Assembly: GCA_025963615.1 (NCBI GenBank)
Contig: JAOQAL010000719.1
Location: forward strand, 1 to 13,707
DNA length: 13,707 nucleotides
Direction: 5' to 3'
From: Chitinophagaceae bacterium
Lineage (GTDB): Bacteria > Bacteroidota > Bacteroidia > Chitinophagales > Chitinophagaceae
This document shows, one piece after another, positions 7,902 through 13,707 of this stretch. The notes beneath the pieces are model-generated. The model had not been told where the DNA came from, did not search any database, and saw only the letters and a program-made list of their open reading frames with translations. How positions within the stretch are numbered: the first letter of the stretch is position 1; every line of letters starts with the position of its first letter. The translations under genes were made by a program, and so were the position numbers.

Positions 7902-7940
7902 ATGCTGCAGCAACAGGGTACCGGCCCAATTGAAAAATGA
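7902..7940 (+). CDS. Possible 12-residue leader ORF upstream of GH127
   Basis: A perfect AAGGAGG lies at 7890-7896, 5 nt before ATG at 7902. The open frame encodes MLQQQGTGPIEK and ends at TGA 7938-7940, followed at once by a second TGA in frame (7941-7943). It is in frame with GH127, whose ATG is 21 bp further on. Such a strong Shine-Dalgarno is unusual in Bacteroidota, and no start elsewhere in this window has one. GTTGTT at 7896-7901 can pair with AGCAAC at 7909-7914 (one G-U), placing this ATG in the hairpin loop. It could be a translated leader controlling GH127, or chance. The peptide resembles no known attenuator. Confidence 0.35.
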   Translation: MLQQQGTGPIEK

Positions 7941-7961
7941 TGATCCTGTCTGAAAGAAAAA

Positions 7962-10328
7962 ATGATGAATAAAAAATTCCTTTTAATTATTTGCATTTCG
8001 GGGTCGATGATCGCCGGAAGATCCCAATCCTGCATACCGGAAAAAAACAACCCCAAGATAAAAGTAAAACCGGTTATAGATATAAAAGCTTACGCTTTCA
8101 ATTTAAGGGATGTGCGGCTACTGGATGGCAGCCCGTTCAAAAACGCGATGGACCGGGACGCGGGGTTTTTATTGTCAATCAATGCGGGCCGGTTGCTGCA
8201 TCGTTTTTTTCAGAATGCCGGCCTGCCAACCCAGGGCGATGTGTATGGCGGATGGGAAAGCGAAGGATTGTCCGGTCATACGCTGGGCCATTATCTGTCC
8301 GCCTGTTCCATGATGTATGCTTCAACCGGTGATAAACGGTTTAAAGATAAAGTGGACACTATCGTAAACGAATTGCAACGTTGTCAGCAAGCCAGAAAAA
8401 CTGGCTATATCGGTGCAATACCCAAGGCAGATTCCATTTTTGGAAAATTGGCAAATGGAGAAATAAAATCGGGCGGTTTTGATTTGAATGGGGGATGGAG
8501 CCCCTGGTACACTGTGCATAAGGTCATGGCAGGATTGCTGGATGCCTGGTTGCATGGCAATAATAAGAAAGCATTGACAATAGTAACCGGTATGGCCGAC
8601 TGGACAGAAAATACATTGAAGAATTTATCGCCGGAACAATTGCAGAAAATGCTTCGTTGTGAATATGGCGGCATGAATGATGTGCTGGCTGAATTATACG
8701 CAGTAACAGGAAATAAAAAATACCTCGATCTTTCTTATAAATTTTACGATGATTTCGTAATGGTCCCCTTATCGAAAAAGATCGACCCGATGCCGGGGAA
8801 ACATTCCAATACCAATGTGCCAAAAGCCATTGGCAGCGCTGCACAATATGAACTGGCGGGCAAGCCATCAGATAAAACCATTGCATTGTTTTTCTGGCAA
8901 ACCATGGTGCATCATCATACCTACGTGATAGGTGGGAATAGCAACTATGAATATTGTGGTGAAGAAGACAAACTGAATGACCGGCTGAGCGATAATACCG
9001 CCGAGACCTGCAACACCTATAATATGCTGAAGTTGACAAGGCATTTATTTTCCTGGGACCCGCTCAGCGCTTTGGGCGATTATTATGAAAGGGCCTTGTA
9101 CAATCATATTCTTTCTTCACAAAACCCGGAAACAGGAATGATGTGTTACTTTGTGCCGTTGCGTATGGGTACTCAAAAAGTATTCAGTGATTCGTTCAAT
9201 ACGTTTACCTGCTGTGTCGGCAGCGGTATGGAAAATCATTCTAAATACACGGAAGGAATCTATTATGAAGGAAAAGACGGCAGCCTGTATGTGAATTTAT
9301 TTATTCCGTCTGTACTAACGTGGAGGGATAAAGCTGTCACGGTAAAACAGGAAACAGCTTACCCTGAAAACAGTGCGACTCAATTGACCCTCACCGTCAA
9401 AAAGCCGGTAAAATTTGCAATGAGGATCCGCAAGCCCCTTTGGGCGAGAGATGGATATACAATAAAAATTAATGGAAAGGATTTCGCAACAACAACAGAT
9501 AATGGGTATATAATTATCTACAGGCAATGGGCGGACAAGGATAAACTGGAAATAAATCAACCCATGAGCTTGTATACGGAAAAGATGCCTGATAATCCAA
9601 ACCGGGTAGCGTTTTTATATGGGCCGCTCGTATTGGCCGGGCAATTGGGAAATACGATGCCGGATCCCCTATATGGCGTTCCCGTTCTCCTGACGGATAA
9701 TAAAAATATAAATGACTGGATAAAACCGGTACCCAATAAGGCATTGAGTTTCGAGATGAAAGGGGTGGGAAAACCTTTCGATGTAAAATTTATTCCCTTC
9801 TATAAAACCTATAAAAATTATTATAGTGTTTACTGGGATTATTTCACGAATGCACAATGGGCGGCACGGCAGGAAGAATATGAAAAAGAAATGAAAGAAC
9901 AAAAGGAGATAGAGTTAAGAACGATTGATAATTTCCGTATCGGTGAAATGCAGCCGGAACGCGATCATCACCTCGCCGCAGGCGAAAAATCCTATGTGAG
10001 TGACGCGTTGGGAGTTAATGGAAGAGAAGCAAGGGCTGGAAGTTTTTTTTCTTTTGAAATGAAAGTAGATCCTACCGCTGGAGCGGGAAACAGTTTGTTG
10101 CTTACTTATATTGGGGATGATAAGGACCGCAAATTCGATATCATTGTGAATGGACGGAGAATAGCTACGGAAGAATGGGCTGGTGGCACGACCGGAAAAT
10201 TTTATCACAAAGCTTATGTGTTGCCCGGCGAATTGATTGAACATGCTCAAATAATTACAGTGCGTATTGAAGCGAACTATGATAAAACCGCGGGCCGGAT
10301 CTTTAATGCCAGGATAATTAAGAATTAA
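7962..10328 (+). CDS. Secreted GH127 beta-L-arabinofuranosidase with extra C-terminal domain
   Basis: This 788-residue enzyme is expected to remove beta-L-arabinofuranose from plant glycans, as characterised GH127 (former DUF1680) enzymes do with hydroxyproline-linked or pectic arabinosides. A signal peptide lies in about residues 1-22. The (alpha/alpha)6 domain spans about 40-430 and contains GGWESEGLSGHTLGHYLSA and GEEDKLNDRLSDNTAETC. The zinc-cysteine catalytic set is present: E348 and C350 (AETC), and C417-C418 (TCCVGSGMENH), with C417 the expected nucleophile. Beta-sandwich domains follow (about 440-640), then a domain beginning near FRIGEMQPERDHH (about 655-788) of the type annotated DUF6805 in relatives (recalled). 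ATGATG gives two possible starts; the first is used. Upstream are a palindrome and a leader ORF; a heptad-repeat array begins 15 bp after the stop. The frame is intact. Confidence 0.95.
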   Translation: MMNKKFLLIICISGSMIAGRSQSCIPEKNNPKIKVKPVIDIKAYAFNLRDVRLLDGSPFKNAMDRDAGFLLSINAGRLLHRFFQNAGLPTQGDVYGGWESEGLSGHTLGHYLSACSMMYASTGDKRFKDKVDTIVNELQRCQQARKTGYIGAIPKADSIFGKLANGEIKSGGFDLNGGWSPWYTVHKVMAGLLDAWLHGNNKKALTIVTGMADWTENTLKNLSPEQLQKMLRCEYGGMNDVLAELYAVTGNKKYLDLSYKFYDDFVMVPLSKKIDPMPGKHSNTNVPKAIGSAAQYELAGKPSDKTIALFFWQTMVHHHTYVIGGNSNYEYCGEEDKLNDRLSDNTAETCNTYNMLKLTRHLFSWDPLSALGDYYERALYNHILSSQNPETGMMCYFVPLRMGTQKVFSDSFNTFTCCVGSGMENHSKYTEGIYYEGKDGSLYVNLFIPSVLTWRDKAVTVKQETAYPENSATQLTLTVKKPVKFAMRIRKPLWARDGYTIKINGKDFATTTDNGYIIIYRQWADKDKLEINQPMSLYTEKMPDNPNRVAFLYGPLVLAGQLGNTMPDPLYGVPVLLTDNKNINDWIKPVPNKALSFEMKGVGKPFDVKFIPFYKTYKNYYSVYWDYFTNAQWAARQEEYEKEMKEQKEIELRTIDNFRIGEMQPERDHHLAAGEKSYVSDALGVNGREARAGSFFSFEMKVDPTAGAGNSLLLTYIGDDKDRKFDIIVNGRRIATEEWAGGTTGKFYHKAYVLPGELIEHAQIITVRIEANYDKTAGRIFNARIIKN

Positions 10329-10343
10329 AAGATTCAATGGTTA

Positions 10344-10390
10344 GAGAAAAGCTTCGAGCTATGAGCTGCAAGCTGCAAGCGTCAAGCTGA
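10344..10390 (+). repeat. Heptad repeat array, family A
   Basis: Six heptads lie in register at 10349-10390: AAGCTTC, GAGCTAT, GAGCTGC, AAGCTGC, AAGCGTC, AAGCTGA. They are led by GAGAA. The array starts 15 bp after the GH127 stop and reads in the same sense as the gene. Its first 17 nt match 13643-13659 at 16 positions. Confidence 0.85.
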
Positions 10391-10427
10391 TAAACTACGC
10401 CGCCAGCCGGTTGCAAAACATTAAATT

Positions 10428-12113
10428 ATGAAAGGGATAAATAATTTCTTTTTTATCGTAAGTATGGGTTTGTCTTTTTATTGCCAGGCGCAGGTAGATC
10501 CGAAACCAAACATATTTACCCATGCAGATACATTGCGCGGAAGTATGACTCCCGAACGGGCCTGGTGGAATGTATTGCGGTATGATCTGACAATAAAACC
10601 TGATTATAACAGTAAAACGATCGCCGGGAAAAATAAAATCAGCTATTCCGTAGTGAAGGATAATAAAGGAGTAATGATGCAGCTGGATCTGAAAGAACCA
10701 CTGGAAATTGATAGTATCATTTTAAATGGTCGCAGCAGATTGACCTATACACAGGAAGGGAATGTATGGCATGTGAAGATGCCGGGGCAAAAAAAATATT
10801 CAAAAAATTCCGTAGAGATTTTTTACCAGGGTACCGTACACGAAGCGATCAATCCACCCTGGGATGGTGGATGGATATGGGCGAAAGATTCATTGGGCCG
10901 TCCCTGGATGACGGTTGCCTGTCAGGGGTTAGGTGCTTCCTCATGGTATCCGTGTAAAGATCACCAGAGTGATGAACCGGATCACGGCGCCAGTCTTACC
11001 ATGATAGTTCCTGATACATTGATTGCCATCGCCAATGGAAGACTGCAAGTCAAAAAGGAAAATAATGATGGCACCACTTCTTATAAATGGGCGGTGGTAA
11101 ATCCGATCAGTAATTATTGCATCATACCCTATATCGGGAAATATATCAACTTTAGCGAAGTATATAAGGGAGAAAAAGGGAATCTTGACCTGAATTATTG
11201 GGTACTGGATTATCACCTGGCGAAAGCCAAATCCTACATGCCGCCGGAAGTTCATAATATGCTGAATGCATTTGAACATTGGTTTGGCCCTTATCCTTTT
11301 TATGAAGACGGTTACCAGTTGATTGAGACGTCCCATACCGGAATGGAACATCAAAGCGCCGTATCCTATGGAAACTGGTACAAGCCCGGATACCGGAGCC
11401 GTGACTTGTCGGGCACCGGCTGGGGCATGAAGTGGGATTTTATCATCATTCATGAAAGTGGGCATGAATGGTTTGGCAATAATATTACCACGAAGGACCT
11501 CGCTGATATGTGGGTGCATGAAGGATTTACTAACTATAGTGAAACATTGTTTATTGACTACATTTTTGGTAAAGAGGCTGCCGACGAATACAATGCAGGT
11601 ACCCGGATAGGGATCAAAAATGATAAACCTGTGATTGCCCACTACAATGTAAATGAGAAGGGTAGTGGTGATATGTATCCCAAGGCGGGCAACATGCTGC
11701 ATGCTATCCGCCACGGTCTGGATCATGATGAATTGTTCAGGCAGCTGTTGCAGGGATTAAATAAAACTTTCTACCATCAAACGGTGACCACCCGGCAGAT
11801 AGAAAATTATATTTCGAAAAATACAGGATTTAATTACGGTAAAGTATTTGATCAATATCTAAGAACGATTCAAATACCGGTATTTGAATTTTACATCAGT
11901 AAAAATAAAAAACAGGTATTTTACCGATATACCCATTGCGTAAAAGGGTTCAACCTTCCCTTAACATTAAAGAACAAAGATTCTAAAGTAAAAATCATCC
12001 CTTCAGAACAATGGAAAACGTTAAACCTGGCAGCTAACGATGCCACACTATTTGAAAAATCAGCGATTGAAAAAATGTACTACGTTACGGTCATACAGTC
12101 GCCGGAAAAATAA
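10428..12113 (+). CDS. Secreted M1-family zinc metallopeptidase
   Basis: This 561-residue exported peptidase (signal peptide in about 1-21, ending FYCQAQ) belongs to the gluzincin M1 family, which removes N-terminal amino acids from peptides. The zinc motif HESGH is at 342-346 with third ligand E365 (WVHEGFTNYSE), giving the standard 18-residue spacing. The substrate-binding exopeptidase motif reads TGMEH at 304-308 in place of GxMEN, a variant I recall in Bacteroidota M1 enzymes. Y417 (MYPKAGNMLHAIR) matches the transition-state tyrosine. The N-terminal beta domain covers about 45-250. The protein ends soon after the catalytic domain, with a short C-terminal strand region and no large helical domain. 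The start ATG at 10428 gives a clean signal peptide. It sits between arabinosidase and rhamnose-transporter genes with no obvious functional link. Confidence 0.93.
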   Translation: MKGINNFFFIVSMGLSFYCQAQVDPKPNIFTHADTLRGSMTPERAWWNVLRYDLTIKPDYNSKTIAGKNKISYSVVKDNKGVMMQLDLKEPLEIDSIILNGRSRLTYTQEGNVWHVKMPGQKKYSKNSVEIFYQGTVHEAINPPWDGGWIWAKDSLGRPWMTVACQGLGASSWYPCKDHQSDEPDHGASLTMIVPDTLIAIANGRLQVKKENNDGTTSYKWAVVNPISNYCIIPYIGKYINFSEVYKGEKGNLDLNYWVLDYHLAKAKSYMPPEVHNMLNAFEHWFGPYPFYEDGYQLIETSHTGMEHQSAVSYGNWYKPGYRSRDLSGTGWGMKWDFIIIHESGHEWFGNNITTKDLADMWVHEGFTNYSETLFIDYIFGKEAADEYNAGTRIGIKNDKPVIAHYNVNEKGSGDMYPKAGNMLHAIRHGLDHDELFRQLLQGLNKTFYHQTVTTRQIENYISKNTGFNYGKVFDQYLRTIQIPVFEFYISKNKKQVFYRYTHCVKGFNLPLTLKNKDSKVKIIPSEQWKTLNLAANDATLFEKSAIEKMYYVTVIQSPEK

Positions 12114-12132
12114 TTGAATCAATGAAATGCTC

Positions 12133-12209
12133 GAGCTATGAGGTTTGAGCTGTGAGGTTTGAGCTATGAGGTTTGAGCTGTGAGCTGTGAGCTTCGAGCT
12201 GCAAGCTTC
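12133..12209 (+). repeat. Heptad repeat array, family A (11 units in register)
   Basis: Eleven consecutive 7-nt units fill 12133-12209 exactly. GAGCTAT/GAGGTTT and GAGCTGT/GAGGTTT alternate, making a 28-nt higher-order unit (12133-12160). A second copy starts at 12161 and breaks down after 21 nt, then GAGCTGT, GAGCTGT, GAGCTTC, GAGCTGC and AAGCTTC follow. It starts 19 bp after the M1 peptidase stop, in the gene's sense. Confidence 0.9.
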
Positions 12210-12235
12210 AAGACCTACAGTTCTGAGACTTACTT

Positions 12236-12273
12236 CAGTCTCGCAGCTCACAGCTCGTAGCTTGCAGCTTTCC
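12236..12273 (-). repeat. Inverted family A module ending in GAGACTG
   Basis: On the minus strand this reads GGA, then AAGCTGC, AAGCTAC, GAGCTGT, GAGCTGC, GAGACTG. It matches the plus-strand module at 13670-13707 at 35 of 38 positions. It is inverted relative to the array at 12133-12209; for example 12182-12193 and 12245-12256 are perfect 12-nt complements, so the transcript can form a stem-loop. Confidence 0.85.
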
Positions 12274-12282
12274 TATTTCCCC

Positions 12283-12477
12283 ATCCAGCATCTCCATCCT
12301 CCCTGCATCTCGCCTCCAGCGCCCCATCATCCAGTATCCAACATCCAGTATCCAGTATCCACCATCCAGCCATCCCGCATCCCGCCTCCAGCGCCACATC
12401 ATCCAGTATCCAACATCCAGTATCCACCATCCAACATCCATCATCCAGCATCCATCATCTCGCATCCAGCATCCCCC
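12283..12477. repeat. Heptad repeat array, family B (long)
   Basis: The consensus unit is ATCCAGY with variants ATCCAAC, ATCCACC, ATCCATC and ATCCCGC. Six units are in register at 12329-12370 and eleven at 12401-12477. The array contains a 44-nt direct duplication, 12311-12354 and 12383-12426, identical at 43 positions and offset by 72 nt. The same unit occurs at 56-83. Confidence 0.9.
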
Positions 12478-12478
12478 T

Positions 12479-12496
12479 CATGACAGACCATGACAG
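12479..12496 (+). promoter_or_regulatory. Two CATGACAG direct repeats upstream of rhaT
   Basis: CATGACAG occurs at 12479-12486 and again at 12489-12496, a centre spacing of 10 bp (one helical turn), about 70 bp before the rhaT ATG. Such spacing fits half-sites of an AraC-family activator, the usual regulator type for rhamnose genes. This is inference only, and chance or repeat decay remains possible. Confidence 0.25.
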
Positions 12497-12563
12497 TTAT
12501 AACTTTCCCGGAGTATATTTTTAGGACGGGTTTTTGGTCGCCACAATGAGAAATTAAAAGAGC

Positions 12564-13640
12564 ATGCAGGTAATTTCAGGAATCTTTTTACACTTCATCG
12601 GTGGCTTTGCCTCAGGCAGTTTTTATATACCTTATAAAAAGGTAAAAGGATGGAGTTGGGAAAGTTTTTGGATCATCGGTGGCTTATTTTCATGGCTTAT
12701 TGTCCCTCCCATTGCAGCCTGGTTAACGATTCCGGCATACGCGGATATTATCCGTAATGCGCCGGGAACTGTAATCGGATCTACATTTTTTATGGGTTTA
12801 TTATGGGGCATTGGCGGTTTAACCTACGGTTTGGGGGTGCGGTACCTGGGCGTTTCGCTGGGTAGCTCTATTATACTTGGATTGTGTTCGGTATTCGGAG
12901 CACTAATTCCATCAGTATATTATTATTTTAATCCAGCAAAGGGAAAAGATACCATTGCTGATTTGTCCGGTACACACTGGGGCTTATTGGTCCTATTGGG
13001 ATTAGTAGTTTGCATAATCGGTATCATAATATGCGGCAAGGCCGGTTCGATGAAAGACAAGGAGTTGGGCGAAAGCCATAGGGACGCATCCGGCAGTGAA
13101 TTCCGTTTGGTAAAGGGGTTGATTCTGGCAATTATTTCCGGTGTGTTAAGCGCCTGTTTCAGTTTCGGTATTGAAGCGGGAAGCAGTATGGGCGCTACAG
13201 CCAATGAAATATGGAAGGCTGCAAACCCGGGACAGGGCGAGTTTTTATTCCGTAATAATGTCATCTTCGTTGTGATTCTCTGGGGCGGACTCACAACAAA
13301 TTTTATATGGTGTATGATTTTAAATGCAAAGAATAAGACTTTTGGAGATTACACGAATAAAAGATCGCCCCTGCTTAAAAATTATCTATTGTGCGCATTG
13401 GGCGGCACCACGTGGTTTCTTCAGTTTTTCTTTTATGGAATGGGAGAAAGTAAAATGGGCAATGGGGCGAGCTCGTGGATACTACATATGTCGTTTATCA
13501 TTTTAGTAGCCAATATGTGGGGTATTGCCTTAAAAGAATGGAAAGGGGTGAGTAAAAGAACAAGAACGACCATTATAGCAGGCATTGGTACAATTATATT
13601 ATCGGTATTGATAGTAGGGTATGGGAATTCATTGAAGTAA
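12564..13640 (+). CDS. rhaT: L-rhamnose/proton symporter RhaT
   Basis: This 358-residue inner-membrane transporter has about ten hydrophobic segments and is expected to import L-rhamnose with a proton. It matches the Escherichia coli RhaT sequence as I recall it at several blocks: FYIPYKKVKGWSWE (20-33), LWGIGGLTYGLGVRYLGVS (80-98), an FxLxKGLxLAxxSGxxSA-like block near 185-200, and LHMSF (307-311) followed by LKEW. Length is near that of the E. coli protein (344). The ATG at 12564 lies 9-10 nt after an AAAAGAG purine run, and the N-terminus aligns with the known family start. It is separated from the M1 gene by 450 bp of repeats, so it probably has its own promoter. A family A repeat array starts directly after its TAA. 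Rhamnose catabolic genes would be expected further right. Confidence 0.93.
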   Translation: MQVISGIFLHFIGGFASGSFYIPYKKVKGWSWESFWIIGGLFSWLIVPPIAAWLTIPAYADIIRNAPGTVIGSTFFMGLLWGIGGLTYGLGVRYLGVSLGSSIILGLCSVFGALIPSVYYYFNPAKGKDTIADLSGTHWGLLVLLGLVVCIIGIIICGKAGSMKDKELGESHRDASGSEFRLVKGLILAIISGVLSACFSFGIEAGSSMGATANEIWKAANPGQGEFLFRNNVIFVVILWGGLTTNFIWCMILNAKNKTFGDYTNKRSPLLKNYLLCALGGTTWFLQFFFYGMGESKMGNGASSWILHMSFIILVANMWGIALKEWKGVSKRTRTTIIAGIGTIILSVLIVGYGNSLK

Positions 13641-13707
13641 CTGAGGAAAGCTTCGAGCTGCGAGACTGAGGAAAGCTGCAAGCTGCAAGCTATGAGCTGC
13701 GAGACTG
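13641..13707 (+). repeat. Heptad repeat array, family A (runs off the window)
   Basis: The array abuts the rhaT stop codon. CTGAGGA (13641-13647) leads into AAGCTTC, GAGCTGC, GAGACTG (13648-13668), a junction AGGA (13669-13672), then AAGCTGC, AAGCTGC, AAGCTAT, GAGCTGC, GAGACTG (13673-13707). CTGAGGAAAGC occurs at both 13641-13651 and 13666-13676, showing two modules joined head to tail. The right end is cut by the window. Confidence 0.88.

Larger units (their letters stand above)
12114..12563. other. 450-bp intergenic repeat island between M1 peptidase and rhaT
   Basis: This stretch holds no credible gene. It contains an 11-heptad family A array (12133-12209), a 26-nt spacer, an inverted family A module (12236-12273), and a family B array (12283-12477). 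About 85 bp of non-repetitive sequence precedes rhaT and must include its translation start region. Both strands stay open over long stretches because the heptads lack stop codons; the resulting Trp/Asp/Gly-rich or Pro/His/Ser-rich translations are not proteins. Confidence 0.85.

Noticed and set aside
6287-10328. Complete polysaccharide utilisation locus
   Set aside because: No SusC-like or SusD-like gene, sensor or regulator is present in the window; only two glycosidases can be supported.
10941-11726. 261-codon open frame on the minus strand inside the M1 peptidase gene
   Set aside because: It is fully antisense to a gene with intact catalytic motifs, and its translation resembles no family. 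It is a shadow frame.
12133-12477. Possible CRISPR array
   Set aside because: The repeat period is 7 nt with no 25-45 nt repeats separated by unique spacers, and no cas gene is present.
12187-12483. 98-codon plus-strand frame rich in Pro, His and Ser, and overlapping 76- and 67-codon minus-strand frames rich in Trp, Asp and Gly
   Set aside because: They are translations of stop-free heptad repeats. Because 21 nt encode 7 residues, they give artificial 7-residue repeats on both strands. No start region or non-repetitive domain supports them.

Overview
The window looks like a chromosomal segment of a Bacteroidota bacterium, most likely of the Chitinophagaceae type (inference). The reasons are an AT-leaning base composition, A-rich translation starts mostly without Shine-Dalgarno sequences, short secreted proteins with signal peptides, a membrane-anchored His-rich hypothetical of a kind common in that phylum, and a GH51/GH127 arabinosidase pair.

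Layout. The left part (83-5530) holds five genes, all on the minus strand, with 56-71 bp gaps. In transcription order they are a secreted TPR protein with a His-rich motif, a classical short-chain dehydrogenase, a small secreted NTF2-like protein, a His-rich single-pass membrane protein, and a multi-pass acyltransferase of the DUF1624/HGSNAT type. A 756-bp gene-free divergent region (5531-6286) carries several inverted repeats. The right part (6287-13640) is all on the plus strand: a secreted GH51 alpha-L-arabinofuranosidase with a TTG start, a secreted GH127 beta-L-arabinofuranosidase preceded by a 12-codon leader ORF with a perfect Shine-Dalgarno, a secreted M1 metallopeptidase, and a RhaT-type L-rhamnose/proton symporter.

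How the genes may work together. GH51 and GH127 remove alpha- and beta-linked L-arabinofuranose from plant polysaccharides or glycoproteins, and RhaT imports L-rhamnose. Together they suggest use of arabinose- and rhamnose-containing plant wall material such as rhamnogalacturonan. No SusC/SusD pair, regulator or sugar-catabolic enzyme is in the window, so this would be the edge of such a locus. The left gene set shows no clear pathway.

The most unusual content is not protein-coding. Two families of 7-nt-period repeats lie in intergenic spaces, mostly starting at or close after stop codons. Family A has heptad RAGCTNY and is found at 10344-10390, 12133-12209, 12236-12273 (inverted) and 13641-13707. 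Family B has heptad ATCCAGY and is found at 56-83 and 12283-12477. Family A has a recognisable module structure with a fixed end heptad GAGACTG and an AGGA junction, so it behaves like an interspersed element and not simply like slippage noise.
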